Assembly: GCF_000787835.1 (NCBI RefSeq)
Contig: NZ_BBPP01000009.1
Location: 20,704-84,703, forward strand
DNA: 64,000 nt
Reading direction: 5' to 3'
Source: Streptacidiphilus melanogenes
GTDB taxonomy: Bacteria; Actinomycetota; Actinomycetes; Streptomycetales; Streptomycetaceae
Below, in pieces: positions 24,893-33,512 of this stretch (position 1 is the first letter of the stretch; each line of letters begins with the position of its first letter). A program made the position numbers and the translations under genes. The notes beneath the pieces are model-generated. The model saw nothing but the letters and a program-made list of their open reading frames with translations, did not search any database and was not told where the DNA came from.

Positions 24893-25894
24893 TTACAGCC
24901 ACCCTCGGCGGATCGCCTGGGCGCCGGCCTGGAAGCGGCTGGTGGCGCCGAGGCGGGCCAGCAGGTCCGTGATCCGGCGTCGCAACGTGCGCTCGCTGAC
25001 GCCCAGTTGGCGGCCGATCGCGTCGTCCTTCAGGCCCGCGTGCAGCAGGTGCAGCAGCGCGCGCTCGGCCTCGGTGAGATCGGGATGCGCCTCGGCCGTC
25101 TCGTGTGCATCGGCGGAGAAGACGGGGGTGGCCTGCTGCCAGCTCGCCTCGAAGAGTTCGACGAGGGCGTCGCACAGCCGGGAGCGGTGCACCAGGGCCG
25201 CGATGCTGCGCGTTCCCGCGCTGCTGGTGCTGAGGGGGATGACCGCGTCGCGGCGGTCGATGACGACCATCTTCAGCGGGACGCGCGGCAGCACGCGGGA
25301 GAGTTCACCGGCGACGACGAGGTCGCGCAGCAGCGCCGCACGCTCGGGGATCGCCAGGACCTCGCTCGCGTACACCGCGCGCACCCGGACGCCGCGGGCC
25401 AGCAGTTCGCGCTCGACGCGCGAGGCGGTGGCGTCCGGGGTGACATAGGGCGGGGTGTCGAAGGCGAGGACCTCCTCCTTCGCCCCGGCGAGCAGTTCGG
25501 CCAGGCTCGCCGTGATCGCCGCCGGTCCCTCGACGACCTCCACCAGGCGCAGCGGGTCGCTGCGCAGCATGCGCTCGTGGTACTCGGCGGCGTAGGTCTC
25601 CACCGCCGCAGCCGTGCGCTCCAGTTCCAGGCGCTTGGCGTGGATCAGGGTCGTCAGACCCACCCGCGGGTCGACCGCGTGGTACCGGCCCGGGCGCCCG
25701 GCCTCGACGAAGGCGAGGTCGAGGGCGAGGAGCGCGTCGAGCGCGCGGCGGACCCGCTGCTCGCCGACACCGAGCAGCGCGGCCAACTCCGCCACGCCGG
25801 TCGGCGAGTGCGCCACGAGGCACCGGTAGACCTCCTCCACCTGGTCGTCCAGCCCCACCGAACCCAGCATCGCGGCACCCGTTCCTCTGACCAT
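24893..25894 (-). CDS. TrmB-like/LuxR-type helix-turn-helix regulator
   Basis: This 333-residue regulator has an N-terminal TrmB-like winged helix (EEVYRCLVAHSPTGVAELAALLGVGEQRVRRALDAL, about 18-53). A central domain of about 170 residues containing LAFDTPPYVTP is followed by a C-terminal LuxR/GerE helix-turn-helix (LTEAERALLHLLHAGLKDDAIGRQLGVSERTLRRRI, about 265-300). The start at 25894 has GAGGG 8 bases upstream. It is divergent from the giant S53 peptidase gene (207 bases apart) and is its likely regulator. Ligand unknown. Confidence 0.88.
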   Translation of the reverse strand: MVRGTGAAMLGSVGLDDQVEEVYRCLVAHSPTGVAELAALLGVGEQRVRRALDALLALDLAFVEAGRPGRYHAVDPRVGLTTLIHAKRLELERTAAAVETYAAEYHERMLRSDPLRLVEVVEGPAAITASLAELLAGAKEEVLAFDTPPYVTPDATASRVERELLARGVRVRAVYASEVLAIPERAALLRDLVVAGELSRVLPRVPLKMVVIDRRDAVIPLSTSSAGTRSIAALVHRSRLCDALVELFEASWQQATPVFSADAHETAEAHPDLTEAERALLHLLHAGLKDDAIGRQLGVSERTLRRRITDLLARLGATSRFQAGAQAIRRGWL

Positions 25895-26100
25895 GCGTCC
25901 ACCCTCGCGGACCGAACCCCGCGATCCTATGGCCGGGACCGGCAGCTGACCGGTTCCGGCCGTCACCAGACCTCCCGGAGCCGCTCGGATCGCTGGGAGA
26001 GTGCAACAACTCCGCGCGGCGTCGCTCCGAGTCCGACTCGGCGTGGCCGCCGACGCGGTCCGACGAGGCCGCGCCTCCTGAGACGAAGTGACGGACACCC
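25895..26100. promoter_or_regulatory. divergent promoter region, regulator/peptidase
   Basis: The 206-base spacer between the LuxR-type regulator and the S53 peptidase gene. No perfect palindrome of more than 7 bp per arm was noticed. Its role is assumed from gene orientation. Confidence 0.3.
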
Positions 26101-29100
26101 ATGACATCTGGAAGGGGCATACGCTCCGGTGCGGTCGCCACCGTGCTGGCAGTGGCCGCCGCCTTGCTCAGCTCACCGCTGGCCCACGCCGGCGGCCAGC
26201 CGAGCCGGAAGGACATCCGCCTGAACGCCGTGGCGCTGGCCAAGCTGAGCCAGCGTTACGAGAACCGGACCGACGGCACCGCCGGGCAGGTCGCCGCGGA
26301 GGAGGGCAAGGCGACCGCCGCGCCCGCGCTCCCGAGTGCGACGCCGGGCACCAAGCCGTCCTCCGGTGCCCACACCGCCGGCGCGGCGGGCGGCTCGTCC
26401 GCCTCCGCCACCGGGCCCGGCTTTCAGCAGACCGGCCAGTGGGAGACCGCACGCGGCTTCGCCGAGACCACCGCCCTCCCCGGCACCCGCGACTGGGTCG
26501 GCGTCTTCTCGGGCGGCACGGTGGGCCGCTACGACGCCCACGGCGACCGGATCTGGAACCGCCCCGCCACCTCGCTCATCAAGGACTGGCAGGTCACCGC
26601 CCAGAACTGGTACCAGCCCTACCCGTACACCCCGAACCTCTACGTCGGCTACAACCCCTACGAGATGTCCACCACCGGACAGCACCCGTACGTCACCGGC
26701 GACTTCAACCACGACGGCGTCGACGACGTGGTCGTGGCCTACGCGGTGGGCGACCAGCCCGCCCGGCCGTTCACCTCGCCCGGCTCGCAGCTGAACTACG
26801 GCACCTTCCTGACCGTCCTGGACGGCCGCACCGGAAAGACCGTCTGGAGCAAGCTCGTTCCGGGCTACGTCGGCACCATGCTGGTCCAGAGCGGCAAGCT
26901 GATCGTCGCCGAGTCGACCGGCCCGCAGTGGAGTGTCGACCCCGTCGCCCAGCAGGGCGACAGCCGCAGCAATCTGACGGCCTACAGCTTCACGCCGAGG
27001 AGCGACGGCACCCTCGTCGGCACCACCGACTGGACCTACTCGACCAAGGCCCCCTGGGCCAACTGGGGCGACGTCGAGCCGACCGGCCACGACCAGATCG
27101 CCGCGACCTGGTCCGACACCCCGCTCGGTCTCGGCGACCCGCGTCCGGCCGACGGCAACGTGCTGCTCATCGACACCGCCGACGGCGCGGTCACCATGCA
27201 CGCCAAGACCCCGGGCTACCCGCGCATGGTGGCAGAGGACCCGTCCAGCGACAGGGTTCTGGTCGTCGAGCAGAACGACCCCTTCGACGCGGTGCGTTGG
27301 GACCTGACCGCCTTCGAACCGCGCAGCGGCGCGCGCAGCGTGATCGCCGAGCGCGACGGCAGCGTCCCGGAGGCCCTCGCCGTCAACCCGGCGGCGAAGG
27401 GCGGCCAGGCCGTCTACGCCGTGGCCGAGCTCGGCATCAACGCGGACCTGAGTGACGGCCAGAGCACCGTCTCCGGATGGGACGCCAAGGGACGGACCCT
27501 CTGGACGTACACCACCGCATCGACCGTCGGCGGCCCGAACGCGCCCACCCTGGCGCTGGCGTACCGGACCGGCGGCCACGGTGAGGTCGTCGCCTCGGTC
27601 TCCGACCCTGGCAACCCGACCGCGAGCCTGCCCGACGGCCCGGAGCACACCCAGCTGATCGGCTTCGACGCGCGCGACGGCCGCATCGACTGGCGGAACC
27701 AGGGCGCGCTCTCCGGCGACACCCTGACGCCCTACCGGAACGGCCTGCTGACGGTCGGCTACGACGACACCGCCTACAGCGTCGACCCGACCACCGGCCG
27801 TTCCGCCGCGATGCCACTGGCCGGTGACCCCTACGCCGCCGCCACCGTCGACCTCGGCGGCCGACAGGAGCTGATCACCGGCGGCCAGAGCCGCGGTCTG
27901 TTCGGCCTCGACGCGCGCACGCTGAAGAACCCGACGCCGACCGTGCTGTGGCACGCCACGCTGGACGGGTCGGTGCACGCGATCAAGGCGCTGCCGGGCG
28001 GCCGCCAGGTCGTCGTCGGCACGGACGACGGCTTCTCGGTCGTGGACGCGCGCACCGGTACGGTGCTGCGCACCGTCCGCACCGGCGGCTTCGTCGCCTC
28101 GCTCACCGTCACCGGTGACGGCCACGGCGGCACCGAGATCGTCGTCCCCGGCGGCAGCCTCACCGCCTACCGTCCCGACGGCCGCGTGCTGTGGACCTAC
28201 CGGCCCACCGGCACGGCGGGCAAGAGCCTGGTCTTCTCCAGCGTCACCACCGACAGCACGGGCCACCTGCTGCTGGAGTACGGCGGCGCCGAGACCTCCG
28301 GCCTGCTGACCGCCGCCAGCGACCCGGCGCCCACCGCCGTCAGCCTGGACCCGGCCACCGGCGCTCCGGTCTGGACCGAGACCACGAACGACCCGGGCGC
28401 GGCCACCATCGTGCCGACCAACCCGGCGCTGGCCTCCGCCGACATCCCCGGCGGCGACGGCCACGGCGTGGCCTTCGCCTTCGACGGCACGTTCAGCACC
28501 AGCGCGCACCTGGTCCAGATCCTCGATTCCCGCACGGGAGCGGTGATCAGCACCCACGAGACCGTCGGTTCCAACACCTTCCTGGGCTTCGCGGCGTCGA
28601 AGGCGGACGGCCTGGTCGAGCTGCGCACCTTCGACATGACGGACTACCCCGCGGACGGCAGCGCGCCCTTCGACGTGCCGACCTTCCTCGGCTTCCACTC
28701 CGGGACCTTCGCCACCACGCCGTCCGGCACCTCCGCCTTCGTCGGCGCCTACACCAGCCTCTTCTCCTACAACACCCCGTTCCCCTCGGGCCAGGACTCC
28801 CTCAAGGAGAGCGCGACCGCCTTCGGACTGGGCGCCGGCCAGGTGCAGGCCGTCGACCTGAACGACGGCAAGGGCAGCGACGTCCTCGGCCTGCCGGTCG
28901 ACTGGCGGGCGCTGGACATCTCGCTCCAGGCAATCGGCGGCGACACCTTCGAGCCCGACTACTACCCACACGGCGTCAGCACCTTCAAGTTCGCCGACAA
29001 CGTGCCGTCCGGCATCCCGGTCCCGCCGACCACCGGAGGGACGACCGCAGGCGCCGACACCACCTCCGCCGGGACGGTCGCAGCACAGCAGGAGCTGCTC

Positions 29101-30321
29101 TACCCCGCGCCCGCGCAGGCGTCGACCTCCGGCGTCGTCGGCCGGAGCAGCGCAGGCCCCCTGAAGGACCAGGGGATGCCGGTGGGCACCGCGGCGCTCC
29201 CGATCGAGGTCACCTCCAGCACCCCGACCGCCGAGCCGCTCTCCTCCCCCGCCGACAACGCCACCGAAGTCACCCGCGGCTACACCCCGCAGCAGATCCA
29301 GACCCGTCTCGGCCTCAAGGGCGACGGCACCGGCCAGACCATCGCCATCGTCGACGCCTACGACTACCCGACCGCCGAGGCGGACCTCAACCACTTCTCG
29401 GCCCACTTCAACCTGCCACCCACCTGCGACACGGTGAGCTCGGGCACCGACTGCTTCACCTTCAAGCAGCAGTACGCGGACGGCACGCAGCCGGAGGGCA
29501 ACACCGGCTGGAACGAGGAGGAGGCCCTCGACATCGAGTGGGCGCACTCCGTCGCCCCGCACGCCACGATCGTCCTGGTCGAGGCCGCCGACCCCTCCAT
29601 GGCGGGCTTGGAGCGCGCGGACGACGCCGCGGCGGCGCTGCACCCGACCGCGGTCAGCAACAGCTGGGGCTCCGGCGAGTTCTCCGAGGAGGGCTTCTAC
29701 GACGGCCACTGCAAGCTCGCCGACTCGGTCTGCGTGCAGTCCACGGGCGACAACGGCTACCCCTCGGGTTACTCCGCCACCAACCCGTACGCCCTCGCCA
29801 TCGGCGGCACCAGTCTCCAACTGGACTCCGCGGGCAACACGTTGAGCGAGACGGCCTGGCGCAGCACGGGCGGCGGGCTCAGTTACTTCGAGCCGCGCCC
29901 CGCGTACCAGGACGGCGTCCAGTCCTCGTCCTACCGCGCCACGCCGGACGTCAGCATGGTCGCCGACCCCGCCACCGGCGTCCCGGTCTACCTGACCCTG
30001 ACCACCGCGAGCGGCAACCGCTCGCTGTGGCTCGAGGTCGGCGGCACCAGCCTGGCCGCGCCGATCTGGGGGGCGATCATCACCGACGCCGACCAGCTCC
30101 GCGCCATCGTCGGCAAGCCCCACCTCGCCTCGGCCGGCCCGGACGGCGACACCGCGCACGCGGACGTCTACGCCCTCGGCAGCCACTACCTGAGCGACAT
30201 CATCTCCGGCTCCAACGGCCTGTGCGGCACGGAGTGCACGGCCGGTCCCGGCTACGACACCGTCACCGGCCTCGGCTCCCCGACCAGTGGCGTCGACGCG
30301 GCGCTGGCGGCCATGAAGTGA
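26101..30321 (+). CDS. secreted propeller-S53 (sedolisin/kumamolisin-like) peptidase fusion
   Basis: This 1406-residue protein has a Sec signal (VATVLAVAAALLSSPLAHAG) and a linker. A long beta-propeller-like region (about 115-960) contains an FG-GAP-type GDFNHDGVDDVVV and repeated PQQ-like LDGRTGKTVW, VDARTGTVLRTV and LDSRTGAVIST motifs. A Thr/Ser linker precedes the S53 domain from about residue 1060. The catalytic Glu-x3-Asp is in NEEEALDIEW (E1140, D1144), the oxyanion Asp in STGDNGYP (D1217) and the nucleophile Ser in GGTSLAAP (S1317). A classical S53 propeptide is not recognised. Such enzymes are acid endopeptidases, here probably extracellular. The propeller may bind substrate or the cell surface. 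Two hairpins follow the stop. Confidence 0.93.
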   Translation: MTSGRGIRSGAVATVLAVAAALLSSPLAHAGGQPSRKDIRLNAVALAKLSQRYENRTDGTAGQVAAEEGKATAAPALPSATPGTKPSSGAHTAGAAGGSSASATGPGFQQTGQWETARGFAETTALPGTRDWVGVFSGGTVGRYDAHGDRIWNRPATSLIKDWQVTAQNWYQPYPYTPNLYVGYNPYEMSTTGQHPYVTGDFNHDGVDDVVVAYAVGDQPARPFTSPGSQLNYGTFLTVLDGRTGKTVWSKLVPGYVGTMLVQSGKLIVAESTGPQWSVDPVAQQGDSRSNLTAYSFTPRSDGTLVGTTDWTYSTKAPWANWGDVEPTGHDQIAATWSDTPLGLGDPRPADGNVLLIDTADGAVTMHAKTPGYPRMVAEDPSSDRVLVVEQNDPFDAVRWDLTAFEPRSGARSVIAERDGSVPEALAVNPAAKGGQAVYAVAELGINADLSDGQSTVSGWDAKGRTLWTYTTASTVGGPNAPTLALAYRTGGHGEVVASVSDPGNPTASLPDGPEHTQLIGFDARDGRIDWRNQGALSGDTLTPYRNGLLTVGYDDTAYSVDPTTGRSAAMPLAGDPYAAATVDLGGRQELITGGQSRGLFGLDARTLKNPTPTVLWHATLDGSVHAIKALPGGRQVVVGTDDGFSVVDARTGTVLRTVRTGGFVASLTVTGDGHGGTEIVVPGGSLTAYRPDGRVLWTYRPTGTAGKSLVFSSVTTDSTGHLLLEYGGAETSGLLTAASDPAPTAVSLDPATGAPVWTETTNDPGAATIVPTNPALASADIPGGDGHGVAFAFDGTFSTSAHLVQILDSRTGAVISTHETVGSNTFLGFAASKADGLVELRTFDMTDYPADGSAPFDVPTFLGFHSGTFATTPSGTSAFVGAYTSLFSYNTPFPSGQDSLKESATAFGLGAGQVQAVDLNDGKGSDVLGLPVDWRALDISLQAIGGDTFEPDYYPHGVSTFKFADNVPSGIPVPPTTGGTTAGADTTSAGTVAAQQELLYPAPAQASTSGVVGRSSAGPLKDQGMPVGTAALPIEVTSSTPTAEPLSSPADNATEVTRGYTPQQIQTRLGLKGDGTGQTIAIVDAYDYPTAEADLNHFSAHFNLPPTCDTVSSGTDCFTFKQQYADGTQPEGNTGWNEEEALDIEWAHSVAPHATIVLVEAADPSMAGLERADDAAAALHPTAVSNSWGSGEFSEEGFYDGHCKLADSVCVQSTGDNGYPSGYSATNPYALAIGGTSLQLDSAGNTLSETAWRSTGGGLSYFEPRPAYQDGVQSSSYRATPDVSMVADPATGVPVYLTLTTASGNRSLWLEVGGTSLAAPIWGAIITDADQLRAIVGKPHLASAGPDGDTAHADVYALGSHYLSDIISGSNGLCGTECTAGPGYDTVTGLGSPTSGVDAALAAMK

Positions 30322-30323
30322 CA

Positions 30324-30346
30324 GCTGGTCAGTCGCGCTGACCAGC
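30324..30346 (+). terminator. hairpin directly after the S53 peptidase
   Basis: GCTGGTCAG (30324-30332) pairs with CTGACCAGC (30338-30346) over 9 bp with a 5-base loop, starting 3 bases after the stop codon. Confidence 0.6.
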
Positions 30347-30354
30347 CAGACCGC

Positions 30355-30391
30355 CGTGGGGCCCGACGCAGAGAACGCATCGGGCCCCACG
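30355..30391. terminator. strong GC hairpin, probable terminator
   Basis: CGTGGGGCCCGA (30355-30366) pairs perfectly with TCGGGCCCCACG (30380-30391) over 12 bp around a 13-base loop. With the preceding hairpin it forms a tandem terminator for the peptidase. Confidence 0.8.
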
Positions 30392-30738
30392 CCCGTGGAC
30401 CAGCCTCGAAGGAGGGTCAGAGCCGCGGCGATGGAGCGCCTGAGGATCGCTTCGCCGGCCCGAGGGCTCCGGCCGCCGCTTGCATACCTTCAGCTCGACG
30501 CGGGTCAGTCGAAGACCGCGTCCGCGACGAAGAACACCAGCAACGCACCGGTCAACCACGGAAACCCGACGCCGGGATGAGTGCACCGCGCGGACAACCC
30601 GCGAACAGTTCTGCGCGCACCCGTTCCGGTCCTGGCCGGCGAGGCGGACAATGTGTCCGTCCGCGGTCCGTCCCAGGGCGGGGAGGTCCAGGTGGCTGCA
30701 TCCACGAGAAGTGGCGTCATCGGCCGGGGTGAGCCGGG
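30392..30738. other. about 350 bp without a supported gene
   Basis: A minus-strand frame ending near 30505 encodes GVGFPWLTGALLVFFVADAVF with good bias but has no start signal. It looks like a remnant of a membrane protein. The rest holds the leader of the ABC ATPase gene. Confidence 0.35.
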
Positions 30739-31707
30739 ATGACCCGCCGGCTGCCGTCACTGCGCCGCAGAGGTGCGGCCTCACCGGAGGAGCCGGGGCC
30801 CGGCGAGACTCCGGCTTTCGAGCCCGCCGCGCCGATGCCGTCGGCCCCGTCGACCCCGTTGGCATCCACACCCGCACCGGTGGTCCAACTGCGCCAGGTG
30901 GTGAAGACCTATGGCACGGGGGACGCCGCAGTGCACGCCCTGACCGGCCCGTTGGACGCGGAGGGGCGGGCGCTCGGCCTCGACCTCACCATCCAGGCCG
31001 GGGACTTCGTGGCCGTCATGGACAGCTCCGGCTCGGGCAAGTCGACCCTGATGAACATCGTGGGCTGCCTGGACGCCCCGACGTCGGGGCGGTACCTGCT
31101 GGACGGCATCGATGTCGGGAACATGGACGAGCACCAGCTCTCGCTGGTGCGCAACCGCAAGGTCGGATTCGTCTTCCAGTCCTTCAACCTGGTGCCGCGG
31201 ATGACGGTGGTCGACCAGGTCGAGTTGCCTCTGACCTACGCCGGCGTGAGGCCGGCGGAGCGCCGCCGACGCGTGCTGGCAGCCGTCGGCCTGGTCGGGC
31301 TGATGGACCGTGCGGAGCACCTGCCCCATGAACTGTCGGGCGGTCAGCAACAGCGGGTCGCCGTGGCCCGCGCGCTGGTGATGTCCCCCTCGATGCTGCT
31401 GGCGGACGAACCCACGGGAAACCTCGACAGCCAGAGCACCATCGAACTGATGTCCATCATCGACCGGTTGAACGCCGCACGACGCACTGTGGTGCTGATC
31501 ACCCACGAGGACGAGGTTGCCCGGCATGCCAAGCGGGTGGTCCGCCTGGTGGACGGGCGCATCGTCTCCGACGTCCGACAGGCGCCGCTGGACGGGCTTC
31601 CCCCGGCCCTTGCCGACCCGGAGGGCTTCGCGGGGCATTCACACCGCCAAGCGGTCCGCGACACCGGAGTGTCGGCGACAGGAACACTGGCCGACGGTAC
31701 AGCCTGA
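30739..31707 (+). CDS. MacB/LolD-type ABC transporter ATP-binding protein with altered Walker A
   Basis: This 322-residue protein has a Pro/Ala-rich N-terminal extension of about 48 residues, then an ABC domain. The Q-loop VFQSFNLVPRMTV, signature LSGGQQQR, Walker B LLADEPTGNLDS and switch ITHED are all present. The Walker A reads DSSGSGKST at 95-103: the usual first Gly and the Pro are replaced by Asp and Ser. About 14 extra residues (GPLDAEGRALGLD) precede beta-strand 3. No permease gene lies on either side. The protein may be a decaying or specialised ATPase, or may serve a permease elsewhere. The C-terminal 50 residues are low in complexity. Start ATG 30739. Confidence 0.85.
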   Translation: MTRRLPSLRRRGAASPEEPGPGETPAFEPAAPMPSAPSTPLASTPAPVVQLRQVVKTYGTGDAAVHALTGPLDAEGRALGLDLTIQAGDFVAVMDSSGSGKSTLMNIVGCLDAPTSGRYLLDGIDVGNMDEHQLSLVRNRKVGFVFQSFNLVPRMTVVDQVELPLTYAGVRPAERRRRVLAAVGLVGLMDRAEHLPHELSGGQQQRVAVARALVMSPSMLLADEPTGNLDSQSTIELMSIIDRLNAARRTVVLITHEDEVARHAKRVVRLVDGRIVSDVRQAPLDGLPPALADPEGFAGHSHRQAVRDTGVSATGTLADGTA

Positions 31708-31907
31708 TCGGGGCGTCAGTCTGCGTCGACAGCCGTGACCTGGGCCCGGACGGCCGAGGACGCGCAGGCGCCTCCCTCGGCGGAGGTCGGTGTGCGCGGC
31801 CGGTCGCGGTCACCCCGCGGGTTGCCGCCCGGCATGCGGCGGGGTGGGCGCCGGACCACGCACGGTGCGGCCCGGCGCGGGCTTGCGCAGCTCCAGGTCG
31901 GGGGTGC

Positions 31908-32489
31908 TCAGTCGGCGCGGAGGCCGGCCGCGTCGAGCAGGGTCTGCGCCGTGCTCGTGGCCAGGCCGTCGAGACCGCGCGCCTGGACGACGCCCCAGGC
32001 GCCCGAGCCGTCGAAGACGACGGTCAACTGCCGGGCCAGCAGCGCGGGGTCGTGCGCGTGGCCGCGCTCGGCCTCGCGTTGGAAGAACGCGGTGAGCCGG
32101 TCCTTCTGATGGCGCGCCACCTCGCTCGCCGGGTGCCGCGGCGACTTGAGCTCCATGGCCGCCGAGACGTAGGGGCAGCCGCGGTACTGCGGGTCCTCGG
32201 CGATCTGCTCCAAGGCGTGGAAGACGTGCAGGATCCGCTCGCGCGCAGGGCGCTCGTCGTCGGGCGGCAGCAGCGCGTTGGTGTAGTCGGTCGCTTTACG
32301 CCGCAGGCTGGCCGCGACGACCTCGTCCTTGCTGTCGAAGTGCAGGTACATGGAGCGCTTCGAGATGCCGGCGGCGCGGCAGAGCGCGTCGACGCCCACG
32401 TGGACGCCCTCTTGGTAGAAGAGCTCCGCGGCCGCGTCGAGGAGGCGCTCGCGGGCTGAGAGGGCGGGGGCGGCGGTCGGGGTCGTCAT
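31908..32489 (-). CDS. TetR family transcriptional regulator
   Basis: This regulator of about 193 residues has a TetR helix-turn-helix: SARERLLDAAAELFYQEGVHVGVDALCRAAGIS (about 11-43), then KRSMYLHFDSKDEVVAASL. The C-terminal domain shows YRGCPYVSAAMELKSPRHPASEVARHQKDRL, typical of the AcrR/TetR_C subgroup, quoted as two adjoining blocks. The start is given at ATG 32489 (MTTPT); a GTG at 32510 would add seven residues. It is divergent from an SDR gene with three copies of GAAACCGATCGGTTTC-like palindromes between. These argue for autorepression and control of the SDR. Confidence 0.9.
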   Translation of the reverse strand: MTTPTAAPALSARERLLDAAAELFYQEGVHVGVDALCRAAGISKRSMYLHFDSKDEVVAASLRRKATDYTNALLPPDDERPARERILHVFHALEQIAEDPQYRGCPYVSAAMELKSPRHPASEVARHQKDRLTAFFQREAERGHAHDPALLARQLTVVFDGSGAWGVVQARGLDGLATSTAQTLLDAAGLRAD

Positions 32490-32520
32490 GGCTTCAGGGT
32501 ACGTCGTCACCCACGGCCGT

Positions 32521-32536
32521 GAAACCGATCGGTTTC
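32521..32536. promoter_or_regulatory. TetR operator, copy 1
   Basis: GAAACCGATCGGTTTC is a perfect 16-bp palindrome, 31 bases upstream of the TetR ATG. It defines the consensus for two further copies at 32611 and 32636. Confidence 0.75.
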
Positions 32537-32610
32537 CGCTCGTCGGGAGGGGGAACGGACCGGAGCGCGGCCCCGACCGCGGACGGCTTGCGACTCCCGC
32601 TTGATCGATG

Positions 32611-32626
32611 GAAACAGATCGGTTTA
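32611..32626. promoter_or_regulatory. TetR operator, copy 2
   Basis: GAAACAGATCGGTTTA differs from the perfect palindrome by two bases and lies 41 bases before the SDR start. Confidence 0.65.
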
Positions 32627-32635
32627 CTCTGAGGG

Positions 32636-32651
32636 GAAACCGATCTGTTTA
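32636..32651. promoter_or_regulatory. TetR operator, copy 3
   Basis: GAAACCGATCTGTTTA lies 25 bp from copy 2 (centre to centre) and 16 bases before the SDR ATG, close to the ribosome site GGGGAGAG. Occupancy would block the SDR promoter or start. Confidence 0.65.
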
Positions 32652-32667
32652 CCCAGGGGAGAGCAAG

Positions 32668-33369
32668 ATGACCCAGATCAAGGACGCGGTGGCTCTGGTC
32701 ACGGGCGGAAGCCGCGGCATCGGCAAGGCCTTCGTGGAGGAGCTCTACGCCCGCGGCGCGGCGAAGGTGTACGCCACCGCCCGCGACCCGCGGGCCGTCA
32801 CCCACCCCGACGCCGTGCCACTGGCCCTCGAAGTCACCGACCCCGCCTCGGTCACCGCGGCGGCGGCGCAGGCCAAGGACGTGACGATCCTGATCAACAA
32901 CGCGGGCACGGCTTCCCACGCCCACTTCCTCGACTCCCCCATCGAGGACATCCGCCGGGACTTCGAGGCCAACTTCTACGGGCCGCTGCACATGACCCGG
33001 GCCCTGGCACCCGCGATCGAGGCGAACGGCGGCGGGCACATCCTCACCGTCCACTCCGTGCTGTCGTGGATCGGCCTCGCAGACTCCTACAGCGCCTCCA
33101 AGGCCGCCGTGTGGTCCCAGAGCAACTCCATGCGGCTTCACCTGCAGCCGCGCGGCATCACCGTCACCGGGCTCCACGTCGGCTACGTCGACACCGACAT
33201 GACCGCCGGCGTCGACGCCCCGAAGGTCCGGCCCCAGGACGTCGCGGCGCTGGGGGTCGACGGCATCGAGACCGGCGCGTACGAGGTCCTCGTCGACGAC
33301 CTCTCCCGGCAGGTCAAGGCCGGCCTGTCGAGGGACGTCTCCGTGCTCTACCCGCAGTTGGCCGGATAG
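32668..33369 (+). CDS. short-chain dehydrogenase/reductase
   Basis: This 233-residue classical SDR has TGGSRGIGKAF (cofactor loop, about 12-22), NNAG (about 73-76), HSVLSW with the catalytic Ser, and YSASKAA with Tyr and Lys. VTGLHVGYVDTDM follows in the C-terminal part. Arg after the glycine motif and acidic/basic residues suggest NADP(H). The start MTQIKD at 32668 has GGGGAGAG upstream; a longer frame runs through the operators and is rejected. The gene is probably repressed by the divergent TetR, so its substrate may resemble that regulator's ligand. Confidence 0.92.
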   Translation: MTQIKDAVALVTGGSRGIGKAFVEELYARGAAKVYATARDPRAVTHPDAVPLALEVTDPASVTAAAAQAKDVTILINNAGTASHAHFLDSPIEDIRRDFEANFYGPLHMTRALAPAIEANGGGHILTVHSVLSWIGLADSYSASKAAVWSQSNSMRLHLQPRGITVTGLHVGYVDTDMTAGVDAPKVRPQDVAALGVDGIETGAYEVLVDDLSRQVKAGLSRDVSVLYPQLAG

Positions 33370-33512
33370 CCTGCGCCGGCGCTGACACGACCCGCCTCCG
33401 CGGGCCCGCGGCCAGGCCACCCCGACCGCACGACAGCGCGACAGCGCGGCCGGTCCAAAGCCGCCAGCCGGCGGGCTGCGGGCCGCCTCCCCACCACGCT
33501 CTCGGTCGGCGA

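Noticed and set aside
26173..30390. 1405-codon minus-strand ORF opposite the S53 peptidase gene
   Set aside because: Its codons are the antisense of a G/C-biased gene. Composition is dominated by Val, Gly, Arg with no fold motif.
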